DNA of 41,528 nt from an uncultured Eubacterium sp. (GTDB lineage: Bacteria; Bacillota; Clostridia; Lachnospirales; Lachnospiraceae), in contig CAMEJP010000015.1 in the NCBI GenBank assembly GCA_945920185.1, forward strand, positions 1 to 41,528, written 5' to 3'. This document shows, piece by piece, positions 16,879 to 24,298 of this stretch. The notes below the pieces were generated by a model that had not been told where the DNA came from, made no database searches, and worked only from the letters and a program-made list of their open reading frames with translations. Numbering within the stretch: position 1 is the stretch's first letter; every line of letters begins with the position of its first letter. Made by a program: the position numbers and the translations under genes.

Positions 16879-17649
16879 TTATTCTTTATAAATCATATTG
16901 TCTTTCTTCTTAGGCGTTTCCCTGAACAAGCGTCTTACAGCTCTCTTACCTTTCTTAACATTGAGTAAAACAACTGCTATGATAATTGTTATAAGGAATA
17001 TTAAAAGACTTATGGCAAAGACATTCTCTTTGCCTTCTTCCTGATATTGTCCTACAAGCATATAATAAGGGTCATTATGTACTATGTGTTTTCCCATAGC
17101 TTCCTGCTCCGCTTCTGAAATACCTCCGAAATACGCAGCATAAATATATACCGGACCCTTACAGTAAATGTAATATATACCTTCCTCAGGTATATTAAGG
17201 ACTACCTTTGTAACCTGCTCTGCAGACTCCGGCTTAATTGTTGCCGTATCAACTTCACCATTTACGGTAGCAAGCACAATGGTTATCTCTTCCTCAGAAG
17301 CACTTTGTGCGAACAGTGTTACATTATTAGTACCTTCGTATACATTTGCTCTCAAACTAAAGTAATTGGTATTACCCGCATCTTTAAAGTACAAAGCTTT
17401 AGAAAACTTATACTCATTGTATGTCTTTTCCTGTTCAAGGCTCACAACCTCTACATTACTGTTTACGGTAGCTCTTACTTCAATTCCGCCCGAGATAAAA
17501 CTGTTAAGATATCTACCTTCTTCCATATCGTTAGTAACGTATAATCCGCCGGAACTTGCCATTACAGGAGCACAAAGAGTGCCAACCGAAACAATGAGTA
17601 CAAGGGCAAATGCAAGAATACGGTTTAACCTAGTTATTTTGTTTTTCAT
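16879..17649 (-). CDS. Unknown secreted protein with C-terminal membrane anchor
   Basis: No family recognised. The 256-residue product has a clear signal peptide (basic KNKITRLNR, hydrophobic core, likely cut after VMA at residue 31), an extracellular domain of about 175 residues rich in strands and in Glu, Thr and Val, a single C-terminal membrane helix (about 209-231) and a basic cytoplasmic tail (KKGKRAVRRLFRE). The exported domain contains NTNYFSLRANVYEGTNNVTL and VVLNIPEEGIYYIYCKGPVY, suggesting a beta-sandwich, but this is inference. GAGG precedes the ATG by five bases. It follows the DUF6465 gene after a 71-base gap with a hairpin leader; cotranscription is likely. It could be a cell-envelope or adhesion protein. 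Confidence 0.8.
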   Translation of the reverse strand: MKNKITRLNRILAFALVLIVSVGTLCAPVMASSGGLYVTNDMEEGRYLNSFISGGIEVRATVNSNVEVVSLEQEKTYNEYKFSKALYFKDAGNTNYFSLRANVYEGTNNVTLFAQSASEEEITIVLATVNGEVDTATIKPESAEQVTKVVLNIPEEGIYYIYCKGPVYIYAAYFGGISEAEQEAMGKHIVHNDPYYMLVGQYQEEGKENVFAISLLIFLITIIIAVVLLNVKKGKRAVRRLFRETPKKKDNMIYKE

Positions 17650-17677
17650 AATTACCTCACATCTGAAGCCTTAGCGT

Positions 17678-17696
17678 AGGTACGCATCGCATACCT
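17678..17696 (-). promoter_or_regulatory. Hairpin in leader of the secreted-protein gene
   Basis: AGGTATGC-GAT-GCGTACCT on the minus strand forms an 8-bp stem with one G-U pair. No T-run follows, so it is not a terminator. It is part of leader A of a recurring group (see findings). Confidence 0.5.
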
Positions 17697-17720
17697 CAAT
17701 TCTCGTCTGCGATATAATTC

Positions 17721-18086
17721 TTATAATACTACTCTTCCTAAGTTATTATCGTTAATTACATAGTAAGCAGCATTCTCTTCAGGCTTTATGTATATCTTAA
17801 CTGACTTGATTGAGCTTTCTTTCTTGCCTGTCTCTTCCATCCATGCAGCCTTAACCTTAGACTCTATTACCTCAGGTGTAAGCTCCTTATCAGCATACTG
17901 TATAAAATACTGAGTCTTGCTCTCCTTAACTGCATCCTTCTTTACTGCTTCCTTCTTTGCAGCAGGCTTCTTCTCTGCCTTCTTTGCAGGAGCTGCTTCC
18001 TTAACTACAGGTGCCTTAACCTCTTCCTTAACTACAGGTGCAGTTGCCTTAACTTCTTCAATTTTCTTAACTGTTTTCTTTTCCAT
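17721..18086 (-). CDS. DUF6465 family protein
   Basis: A 121-residue protein of unknown function in a family common in Lachnospiraceae. Residues 1-55 are a low-complexity Lys/Ala/Pro/Glu/Val tail with repeated PVVKEEVKAPVVKEAAP- and KKPAAKKE-like units, resembling histone-like or nucleic-acid-contacting tails. Residues 57-121 form a small compact domain (KTQYFIQYADKELTPEVIES, then AAWMEETGKKESSIKSVKIYI and ENAAYYVINDNNLGRVVL). The ATG at 18084-18086 was chosen because AAAGGAGAG lies six bases upstream and family members start at the basic tail; the frame is open back to 18221 without support. Two promoters lie upstream, the distal one overlapping the sigK-type stop codon. Confidence 0.8.
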   Translation of the reverse strand: MEKKTVKKIEEVKATAPVVKEEVKAPVVKEAAPAKKAEKKPAAKKEAVKKDAVKESKTQYFIQYADKELTPEVIESKVKAAWMEETGKKESSIKSVKIYIKPEENAAYYVINDNNLGRVVL

Positions 18087-18168
18087 AACAATCTCTCCTT
18101 TAAAATTAGTAGATAGTATAAAACATTTGTTGTCTACGCATAATAAGCTGTCTTTACATTCATCTCCT

Positions 18169-18197
18169 ATTATATAATTACACGCAAACAAATTCAA
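18169..18197 (-). promoter_or_regulatory. Proximal promoter P2 of the DUF6465 gene
   Basis: TTGAAT (18192-18197) and TATAAT (18169-18174) on the minus strand, spacer 17 bases. An inverted repeat ATGTGA-N5-TCACAT (18197-18213) touches its -35 and could be an operator. Confidence 0.65.
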
Positions 18198-18226
18198 TGT
18201 GAGATTTTCACATTTTTTCATAACAG

Positions 18227-18264
18227 AAGTGCTCTTTTTATGTCAAATTATCAAAAGAGCACTT
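18227..18264 (-). promoter_or_regulatory. Hairpin at the 5' end of the P1 transcript
   Basis: AAGTGCTCTTTT and AAAAGAGCACTT form a perfect 12-bp stem with a 14-base loop. It starts at about the predicted +1 of promoter P1 and has no T-run, so it looks like a 5' stabilising or regulatory stem and not a terminator. Confidence 0.6.
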
Positions 18265-18266
18265 TC

Positions 18267-18295
18267 ATTATACATATGGCAACTTATTTTGTCAA
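18267..18295 (-). promoter_or_regulatory. Distal promoter P1 of the DUF6465 gene
   Basis: Perfect TTGACA (18290-18295) and TATAAT (18267-18272) on the minus strand with a 17-base spacer. The TTGACA contains the TGA stop codon of the sigma-factor gene. Confidence 0.8.
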
Positions 18296-18996
18296 GGCAT
18301 ATTGTAAGCACCGTACAGTTTCTCCAGTGCCCTTTTTTCAATTCTGCTTACATAGCTTCTGCTTATTCCAAGTTTTGACGCTATGTTTTTCTGCGTTGTT
18401 TCCTCGTATCCGCAGAGTCCGTAACGCATGGCTATTATACTTTTTTCACGCTCGTCAAGATATTTTTCCATGGCTTCATACAGCCACTTGAAATTTTCTG
18501 CCGCACATATATCCTCGACAAAATTGCTGTCAGAGTTTTCTATAATATCAAGAAGATTTATCTCGTTCCCTTCCCTATCCGTTCCTATAGGTTCATATAT
18601 TGACATTTCTCTCATCGTCTTCTTTTCACTCCTAAGCATCATAAGCAATTCATTATCTATACACTTTGCAGCATATGTGGAAAACCGTGAACCCTTTGTC
18701 TCATCAAAGGTGGCTATTGCTTTTATAAGTCCGATTGTCCCTATCGAAATCATATCGTCCACGTCTCTCTCATTTCCCATATATTTCTTTACAATATGTG
18801 CCACCAGTCTCATATTACGCAATATAAGTATTTCTTTTGCCTTTTGGTTACCCTCTCTCAATTCGTTAAAATAGAATCGTTCTTCCGCAGCAGATAATGG
18901 TTTTTCAAAGGTTTTCAAGAAAGTACCCTCAAGGATTTTTAATATTTTATGTGTTTTGCCGGTCAAAAGTGCCTTTCCAAGCAAAAACTTTGGCAA
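18292..18996 (-). CDS. sigK: RNA polymerase sporulation sigma factor, SigK type
   Basis: Late mother-cell sigma factor of sporulation. The protein (up to 234 residues) has region 2 (LILRNMRLVAHIVKKY, then DDMISIGTIGLIKAIATFD and STYAAKCIDNELLMMLRS), a SigK/SigE-like link with PIGTDREGNEINLLDI, and region 4 (EKSIIAMRYGLCGYEETTQK, then ASKLGISRSYVSRIEKRALE). The order and wording fit SigK better than SigE. The gene is continuous, with no skin element. The start is uncertain: the longest frame begins at a TTG (18996) without a binding site; TTG at 18966 has GGAAAGG and TTG at 18918 has GAGGG at good spacing. The last would give a protein with no pro-sequence. It is divergent from hup. Confidence 0.82.
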   Translation of the reverse strand: MPKFLLGKALLTGKTHKILKILEGTFLKTFEKPLSAAEERFYFNELREGNQKAKEILILRNMRLVAHIVKKYMGNERDVDDMISIGTIGLIKAIATFDETKGSRFSTYAAKCIDNELLMMLRSEKKTMREMSIYEPIGTDREGNEINLLDIIENSDSNFVEDICAAENFKWLYEAMEKYLDEREKSIIAMRYGLCGYEETTQKNIASKLGISRSYVSRIEKRALEKLYGAYNMP

Positions 18997-19011
18997 ATTT
19001 TACGATAAATA

Positions 19012-19040
19012 TTGACATTTTGCGAAAAATGTAATATAAA
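19012..19040 (+). promoter_or_regulatory. Promoter for hup
   Basis: TTGACA (19012-19017) and TATAAA (19035-19040), spacer 17 bases, about 40 bases upstream of the start codon. Confidence 0.8.
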
Positions 19041-19082
19041 ATACATATATACTACTATATATTCTAAGGAGGATATACAAAT

Positions 19083-19373
19083 ATGAACAAGACTGAATTG
19101 GTTGCTGCTATGGCTGCAAAGTCTGAATTGACAAAGAAGGATTCAGAGAAGGCTCTCAAAGCTTTCACAGAGGTTGTTGCTGAACAACTTAAGAAGGGTG
19201 AGAAAATCCAGTTAGTTGGCTTCGGTACATTCGAAGTAACAAAGAGAGCTGCAAGAAAGGGTAAGAACCCACAGACAGGCGAAGCTATTAAGATTCCGGC
19301 TTCTAAGAGCCCTAAGTTCAAGCCAGGTAAGGCACTCAAAGAAACAGTTAACACAAAGAAAAAGAGCAAGTAA
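19083..19373 (+). CDS. hup: DNA-binding protein HU
   Basis: Nucleoid-associated architectural protein that binds and bends DNA as a dimer. The 96-residue product has the full HU fold: MNKTELVAAMAAKSELTKKD and the helical dimer part, the GEKIQLVGFGTFEV signature strand, the DNA-embracing arm with RKGKNPQTGEAIKIPASKSP (Pro at the arm tip) and FKPGKALKETVN. A short Lys-rich extension (TKKKSK) closes it. AAGGAGG precedes the ATG by nine bases. Codon use is that of a highly expressed gene. It is a single-gene unit with a consensus promoter and two tandem terminators. Confidence 0.98.
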   Translation: MNKTELVAAMAAKSELTKKDSEKALKAFTEVVAEQLKKGEKIQLVGFGTFEVTKRAARKGKNPQTGEAIKIPASKSPKFKPGKALKETVNTKKKSK

Positions 19374-19378
19374 TTTTT

Positions 19379-19412
19379 AAGAGGGCTGTCGTTATGGCAG
19401 TCCTCTTTTTTG
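19379..19412 (+). terminator. First terminator of hup
   Basis: AAGAGGGCTG (19379-19388) pairs with CAGTCCTCTT (19398-19407) with one G-U pair and is followed by TTTTTT. Confidence 0.85.
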
Positions 19413-19437
19413 TCGCCCTATTTTCTCCTTATTTTAA

Positions 19438-19466
19438 GACTTGTTTACAAATCAGGTCATTTTTTC
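19438..19466 (+). terminator. Second terminator-like hairpin after hup
   Basis: GACTTG (19438-19443) pairs with CAGGTC (19453-19458) with one G-U pair, followed by ATTTTTTC. It is a weaker backup to the first terminator and lies before the convergent trhP stop. Confidence 0.5.
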
Positions 19467-19496
19467 TCTCATTCCGCTTATATTTTGTCCGATGTT

Positions 19497-20732
19497 CTAT
19501 TCCTCTGACTCTTTTTTCACTCTCAATATATCGTACTTGTCTGCCTTATCACTGAGTTTTATATAGAGCTTCTGCTTTGGATGCGGAGCACTTTCCTGAC
19601 TTACACCGTCTTCATTTGTGATACTCTCCACCTTTGCGGCAACATTTTCACCGTTTGGCTTCATTATCTCTATGACATCTCCGGTGCAGAATTTGTTTCT
19701 CTGCTCTATTACGGCAAGTCCGTCCTCAGTGACGTCATTAATCATACCAAGATATACATATTCCTTGCAATATTCATTGCTGTCATAAACCTGTGCGTCA
19801 TCACTCGGCTTTCCAAAGAAAAAGCCTGTAGTATACTGTCTGTAAGTACATTTTGATATTTCCTCTTTGTAGAACGGTATACGGCTTCTATAATATTCCT
19901 CGCTTTTAAGATAGTCGTCTATAGCCATTCTGTATGTGCGCGTAACAGTAGCCACATAAAGTGCGGTTTTCATTCTGCCTTCTATCTTAAAGCTGTCTAT
20001 TCCCGCATTCATAAGCTCAGGAATATGTTCAATCATGCACAAATCCTTTGAATTGAAAATGTATGTGCCTCTCTCATTTTCATATACAGGCATATACTGT
20101 CCTGGCCGCTTTTCCTCAACCACCGAATATTTCCATCGGCATGGATGAGTACATGCTCCCTGATTGGCGTCACGGCCTGTCATATAGTTGCTCAAGAGAC
20201 ATCTTCCTGAATATGATATACACATAGCTCCGTGTACAAAGGTCTCTATCTCAAGTTCGTCAGGAATGTGCGCCCTTATCTCCTTAATCTCTTCCAAAGA
20301 CAGCTCACGTCCTGTTACGACTCTTTTAGCTCCGAGACCGTGCCAAAAATTAAACGTTCCGTAATTAACATTATTCGCCTGAGTGCTTATATGAATTTCC
20401 ATATCAGGAAGCACCTCTTTTGCAATGGCAAATATTCCCGGGTCCGATATTATAAGAGCATCGGGCTTAATATCCTTAAGCTCTTCAAAATATTTTCTTG
20501 CCCCTTCCAAATCAGCATTATGAGCAAGAATGTTAGCGGTAACATACACCTTAACATTATGCTCATGGGCAAATTTAACGCCCTCTGCCATATCCTCATT
20601 GGAAAAATTCTTGGCATTTGCCCGCAGTGAAAATGCTTCTCCGCCTATAAACACTGCATCTGCACCAAATATTACAGCAGTCTTAAGAACCTCAAGACTG
20701 CTTGCCGGTATCAATAATTCAACTTTTCTCAT
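19497..20732 (-). CDS. trhP: Peptidase U32-family tRNA U34 hydroxylase (TrhP/YrrO type)
   Basis: U32 proteins of this type are not proteases: with an iron-sulfur cluster and prephenate they hydroxylate wobble uridine 34 of tRNA to 5-hydroxyuridine. The 411-residue product has the U32 signature FVHGAMCISYSGRCLLS (about 165-181), further cysteines in GACTHPCRWKY, the GRMKTALYVATVTRTYR segment and a C-terminal beta-domain. Length fits Bacillus YrrO (TrhP2). The ATG at 20730-20732 has GGAGA at good spacing; four codons upstream is an unsupported alternative. It lies 59 bases after trmR, whose product methylates the same hydroxyl group, which strongly supports this role over collagenase-like annotation. 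Confidence 0.85.
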   Translation of the reverse strand: MRKVELLIPASSLEVLKTAVIFGADAVFIGGEAFSLRANAKNFSNEDMAEGVKFAHEHNVKVYVTANILAHNADLEGARKYFEELKDIKPDALIISDPGIFAIAKEVLPDMEIHISTQANNVNYGTFNFWHGLGAKRVVTGRELSLEEIKEIRAHIPDELEIETFVHGAMCISYSGRCLLSNYMTGRDANQGACTHPCRWKYSVVEEKRPGQYMPVYENERGTYIFNSKDLCMIEHIPELMNAGIDSFKIEGRMKTALYVATVTRTYRMAIDDYLKSEEYYRSRIPFYKEEISKCTYRQYTTGFFFGKPSDDAQVYDSNEYCKEYVYLGMINDVTEDGLAVIEQRNKFCTGDVIEIMKPNGENVAAKVESITNEDGVSQESAPHPKQKLYIKLSDKADKYDILRVKKESEE

Positions 20733-20762
20733 ATCATTCTCCATTCCGAAGCGATTTATCGC
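20733..20762 (-). promoter_or_regulatory. Leader C: hairpin and CGGAATGGAG before trhP
   Basis: On the minus strand GCGAT-AA-ATCGC is followed by TTCGGAATGGAG and the start codon. The 15 bases CGCTTCGGAATGGAG (minus) equal those in front of ylbF apart from flanks. See findings. Confidence 0.45.
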
Positions 20763-20791
20763 GAAAGTGTGTGTCCGTGCCTGAAATTTCG

Positions 20792-21433
20792 TTATTTCCT
20801 CACGCTCAGAGATATTCCGTCTCCCAACGGTATCAATGTAGTATCAAATTCATCCGAATGTGTAATTTCATAGAGATAATCTCTCATTCGTGCATGAATG
20901 GTTCTGTTTCTTCTTGTAACGGCATATTTTGACTCTATGATGTCGCCGTCACAAAGTATATTGTCAGTTATAAGGATTGCACCGCCCGGCATCAGCTTCT
21001 TAACGTAATTAAGATAATTAAGGTACTGTCCTTTTGCTGCATCCATAAACACAAAATCAAATTCTCCGGTCAATGTAGGAAGAATCTCGCACGCATCTCC
21101 CTCCATAAGGGTAATCACATTTTCTTTGCCTGCCAAGGCAAAATTTTCTCTGGCTTTTTTTATTCGCACATCATAATTTTCTATAGTAACTATGGTGCAG
21201 TCCTTAGGCATATATTCTGCCATCAAAAGTGCCGAGTATCCTACGGCAGTGCCTATCTCAAGTATCCTTTTAGGTTTTACTATGCCAAGCATAACCTTTA
21301 TATAGCTTTCCATCTCACGCCGTATTATAGGAACATTTTCGCTCACAGCTTCTTTTCTCACAGCTTCAAGAAGTTCTTTTTGAACGCCGTTATACGAATT
21401 GATAAAGTCGGTAAATCTCTCGTCTATTATCAT
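20792..21433 (-). CDS. trmR: SAM-dependent O-methyltransferase, probable tRNA 5-hydroxyuridine methyltransferase TrmR
   Basis: Probably methylates 5-hydroxyuridine 34 in tRNA to 5-methoxyuridine. The 213-residue protein has the class I motif ILEIGTAVGYSALLM (SAM loop, about 57-71), an acidic ribose-binding position in IVTIENYDVRIKKAREN, and the metal site of the cation-dependent O-methyltransferase family: DFVFMDAAKGQYLNY and ITDNILCDG. Its start overlaps the preceding stop by ATGA. In Bacillus, yrrM (trmR) stands beside the yrrN/yrrO U32 genes, as here. A small-molecule (caffeoyl-CoA-like) substrate is the alternative but is less likely in this context. Confidence 0.82.
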   Translation of the reverse strand: MIIDERFTDFINSYNGVQKELLEAVRKEAVSENVPIIRREMESYIKVMLGIVKPKRILEIGTAVGYSALLMAEYMPKDCTIVTIENYDVRIKKARENFALAGKENVITLMEGDACEILPTLTGEFDFVFMDAAKGQYLNYLNYVKKLMPGGAILITDNILCDGDIIESKYAVTRRNRTIHARMRDYLYEITHSDEFDTTLIPLGDGISLSVRK

Positions 21434-21900
21434 TGATTGCCGCCCTCCGAAGGCGTATTTTCATTTTCTCCCGAAGAAGCATCGCCACCCTCAGGCTGTT
21501 GAGGCTGTGCGTCAGGGTCTACATAAAATTCGCCCGAGCATATCTTTTGAAGGATTTCGGTAGGTTTCATATTAGTATTAAGCATATAGCTTCCGGCAAC
21601 ATATTTGTTTTTATAATCAGACAATATTATCTGCACAAAAAATACGTTTTCATCTTCTACAAGCCCCTTTGCCTTCATATATTTTGCCACATCACGGTCT
21701 GTCATATTCTTATCTATGTCTACCAGCACATTCTTTCCAAGCCCGCCTGATACTGCCCTTTCATCAAATACTGCCTGTCCGAAACTGAAGCTTTTTTTTC
21801 CTACGAAGAAAAGGAGCATGACAACAAGCACAAAAAATATTATGCCAACAGATACCGATATAACAGAACCTATGATGTTTTTAATGGATTTATTGTTCAT
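21430..21900 (-). CDS. MltG-like (YceG) membrane protein lacking the catalytic domain
   Basis: The 156-residue protein has one N-terminal membrane helix (about 10-33), then a small LysM-like domain: NMTDRDVAKYMKAKGLVEDE and YVAGSYMLNTNMKPTEILQK, ending in CSGEF. This is the N-terminal part of the MltG endolytic transglycosylase (YceG family, about 340-380 residues). The catalytic part with the active Glu is missing; instead there is a Pro/Gln/Glu/Gly-rich tail of about 30 residues. It stands where Bacillus has yrrL (mltG), before trmR. GGAGA precedes the ATG by five bases. It may be a peptidoglycan-binding or regulatory remnant and should not be called an active transglycosylase. Confidence 0.75.
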   Translation of the reverse strand: MNNKSIKNIIGSVISVSVGIIFFVLVVMLLFFVGKKSFSFGQAVFDERAVSGGLGKNVLVDIDKNMTDRDVAKYMKAKGLVEDENVFFVQIILSDYKNKYVAGSYMLNTNMKPTEILQKICSGEFYVDPDAQPQQPEGGDASSGENENTPSEGGNQ

Positions 21901-21919
21901 TCCTTTTCTCCTATTCTTT

Positions 21920-22270
21920 CTAATTGTTCAGGAAATCAATGTCAAAGTCCAGTTCTTTTATAATGTTATAGTTGATTTCCTGCAATATTCTGCATATGGC
22001 AAGCTCATTTTCAAAAAAGTTATTTGCAATTTCGTTGCTCTTTGCCATATCGTACTCATCTTTAAATTTCTCGAGTTCAGCCACCGCTTCATCGCTTGAA
22101 TATTCGGCTGTATTCTGAACCAGAAAGTTCTTTCTTCTAACATCATTCACAAGATTGTTAAGCTGAGGTTCTCTCTCAAGAAGTTCCTTATATTTAAGGT
22201 ATTTCTTGTACTGCTCACTCTCCAGTATGGCTTTTGTCAGTTCGTTTGTACATCTGGTTATATTGTCCAT
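21920..22270 (-). CDS. ylbF: YlbF/YmcA family protein
   Basis: A 116-residue, helix-rich, charged protein starting MDNITRCTNELTKAILESEQ, with EREPQLNNLVNDVRRKNFLV in the middle, the pattern of the Com_YlbF family. In Bacillus YlbF and YmcA form the RicAFT complex with YaaT that steers RNase Y mRNA cleavage and affects competence and sporulation. This protein is shorter than Bacillus YlbF (about 150) and ends after the second long helix. The start is fixed by GGAGG five bases upstream. It lies downstream of RNase J, so two RNase-linked genes are neighbours. Which Ric subunit it matches cannot be told by eye. Confidence 0.8.
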   Translation of the reverse strand: MDNITRCTNELTKAILESEQYKKYLKYKELLEREPQLNNLVNDVRRKNFLVQNTAEYSSDEAVAELEKFKDEYDMAKSNEIANNFFENELAICRILQEINYNIIKELDFDIDFLNN

Positions 22271-22330
22271 AATTACCTCCATTCCGAAGCGTAAGCGCCG
22301 GTTCGCACCGCCAATTTCAGATTTGCGGCT
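22271..22330 (-). promoter_or_regulatory. Leader B: hairpins and CGGAATGGAGG before ylbF
   Basis: The 72-base gap holds CGGT-GCGA-ACCG (22299-22310; a four-base loop of GNRA form) and GCG-TAAG-CGC, then TTCGGAATGGAGG on the minus strand. It resembles leaders at 17650-17700 and 20733-20795. No promoter or T-run is seen. Confidence 0.45.
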
Positions 22331-22342
22331 AAAAATTTAAGT

Positions 22343-24016
22343 CTATTGCACTTCCATAATGATAGGAAGTATAACAGGGCTTCTCTTAAGATTCTTCCAG
22401 AGGTAGTCGCTTAAATTGTCGCGGATAGTATTCTTAAGCTTTGACCAGTCTGTAATGCCCTTTTCATGGCAGTAGTCAATAGCTTCCATAACAACATTTC
22501 TTGCCTCTTCCATGAGATTTTCGGATTCTCTTACATACACAAAGCCTCTTGTAACAATATCAGGACCCGAAAGTAGATTGTTTGTATACTTTTCAAGCGT
22601 AAGCACTACTATTATTATACCATTCTCTGCAAGGTTCTGTCTGTCTCTTATGACAATATTTCCGACATCACCTACTCCAAGTCCGTCTACAAATACAGGA
22701 CCGGACTGTACAGTTCCTACAATGCCAGCTTTCTGAGGACTGATTTCAAGCACATTTCCCGTCTGCATAAGGATGATATTCTCCTTAGGTATTCCCATAC
22801 TCTGTGCTACTTCGCTGTGTGCCATAAGATGTCTGAACTCACCATGCACCGGAATTGCATACTGCGGTTTGGTAAGCGCATATATAAGTTTAAGTTCCTC
22901 CTGACAGGCATGGCCTGAAACGTGTGCTTCCTGGAATATAACCTTAGCACCCTTCATTGCAAGCTCGTTAATAACCTTGGATACGCTCTTTTCATTGCCC
23001 GGAATAGGCGTAGAACTGAATACTACAACATCTCCCGGATTTATGGTTACCTTCCTGTGAAGTGAAGCTGCCATTCTTGAAAGAGCTGCCATGGACTCGC
23101 CCTGACTTCCTGTGGTAATAAGAACTACCTGCTCGTCAGGATAATTCTTCATCTCCTCAACTTCTATCAGAGTTCCGTCAGGAATGTTGATATATCCAAG
23201 CTCGGAAGCTACCTTTATTATATTTACCATGCTTCTTCCTTCAACAACTACCTTACGTCCGTACTTGCAGGCTGAATTTACAATCTGCTGAACCCTGTCT
23301 ACATTTGATGCAAATGTAGCTATGATAATTCTTGAATTTCTGTTCTCGTTAAATATGGTGTCAAATGTTCTTCCAACCGTACTCTCAGACATTGTAAAGC
23401 CCGGCTTGAGGGCATTTGTACTGTCCATCATAAGAGCCAGAACGCCCTTCTTTCCAAGTTCGGCAAAACGTGTAAGGTCAATAGGCGAACCGTAAACAGG
23501 TGTGTAATCCACCTTAAAATCTCCCGTATGCACAATTATGCCTGCCTGGGTATATATTGCAAATGCTGCAGCGTCAGCGATACTGTGATTTGTTCTGATA
23601 AACTCAACTCTGAAATTGCCAAGATTTACAAACTGTCCGTAGTCAAGAACCTTTCTCTTAACGATGTCAAGCATACCATGCTCCGAAAGCTTAGACTCTA
23701 TAAGACCCATAGTAAGCTTTGTCGCATATACCGGTGCGTTAATATCCTTCAAAACATAAGGTATGGCACCTATATGGTCTTCATGTCCGTGAGTTATCAC
23801 AAAGCCCTTTACTTTATTTTTGTTTTCCTTAAGATATGTTATATCGGGAATAACAAGATCTATTCCCAAAAGCTCATCATCAGGAAATGATAAACCGCAG
23901 TCTACCACTATAATACTTGTGTCACTCTCAAAAACCGTCATATTCATACCGATTTGTTCCAATCCTCCAAGAGGTATTATCTTAATCGGTTTTACATTGT
24001 CATTCAAATTATTCAA
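22343..24016 (-). CDS. rnj: Ribonuclease J
   Basis: Metallo-beta-lactamase/beta-CASP ribonuclease with 5'-3' exonuclease and endonuclease activity in mRNA decay and rRNA maturation. The 557-residue protein has IIPLGGLEQIGMNMTVFE, the metal motif HGHEDHIGA (about 76-84), NHSIADAAAFAI and HTGDFKVD, the beta-CASP region (MMDSTNALKPGFT, ATFASNVDRVQQI, TTGSQGE) and PVHGEFRHL, then the C-terminal dimer domain. Length is that of RnjA/RnjB (about 555). The start is a TTG with AGGAGG eight bases upstream. It lies within the yrz/yrr-type group. With RNase Y at 7165-8721 both main decay enzymes are in this window. Confidence 0.95.
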   Translation of the reverse strand: MNNLNDNVKPIKIIPLGGLEQIGMNMTVFESDTSIIVVDCGLSFPDDELLGIDLVIPDITYLKENKNKVKGFVITHGHEDHIGAIPYVLKDINAPVYATKLTMGLIESKLSEHGMLDIVKRKVLDYGQFVNLGNFRVEFIRTNHSIADAAAFAIYTQAGIIVHTGDFKVDYTPVYGSPIDLTRFAELGKKGVLALMMDSTNALKPGFTMSESTVGRTFDTIFNENRNSRIIIATFASNVDRVQQIVNSACKYGRKVVVEGRSMVNIIKVASELGYINIPDGTLIEVEEMKNYPDEQVVLITTGSQGESMAALSRMAASLHRKVTINPGDVVVFSSTPIPGNEKSVSKVINELAMKGAKVIFQEAHVSGHACQEELKLIYALTKPQYAIPVHGEFRHLMAHSEVAQSMGIPKENIILMQTGNVLEISPQKAGIVGTVQSGPVFVDGLGVGDVGNIVIRDRQNLAENGIIIVVLTLEKYTNNLLSGPDIVTRGFVYVRESENLMEEARNVVMEAIDYCHEKGITDWSKLKNTIRDNLSDYLWKNLKRSPVILPIIMEVQ

Positions 24017-24031
24017 AAATTTTTCCTCCTG

Positions 24032-24298
24032 CTATCTGATAAAATCTATGTCTTCGTCGCCCAGTTCTTCTACAAACACCTTGTATACCGCATCTAATTC
24101 CTGTTCGTTCTCTACAAATTCATACTCTGCAAACGTATCACTTTCACTTGATACATCTTTTAGTATATAAGCCTCATTTTCAGCTTCATCATCATCGGTA
24201 TCCGACACCAGAAGATAATCCGTGCCGTTGATTCTTGTCTGTGACAGAACAAAGAAATCCAGTGTACCGTCTTCAGTTTCAAATGTTATCTTTTCCAT
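24032..24298 (-). CDS. DUF1292 family protein (YrzB type)
   Basis: A small acidic protein of 88 residues: MEKITFETEDGTLDFFVLSQ, then INGTDYLLVSDTDDDEAENE and YEFVENEQELDAVYKVFVEE. This is the DUF1292 pattern of one beta-domain (FxxL..T..NG..YLL....) ending in EL. Function unknown. Its ATG lies 20 bases inside the end of ruvX with GGAGG before it, and the ireB-ruvX-DUF1292 order is conserved through Firmicutes, matching Bacillus yrzL-yrrK-yrzB. Confidence 0.85.
   Translation of the reverse strand: MEKITFETEDGTLDFFVLSQTRINGTDYLLVSDTDDDEAENEAYILKDVSSESDTFAEYEFVENEQELDAVYKVFVEELGDEDIDFIR

Noticed and set aside
18087..18221. N-terminal extension of the DUF6465 protein
   Set aside because: The frame is open, but it contains promoter P2 and part of the leader, has Cys-rich unlikely sequence, and the downstream ATG has a strong binding site.
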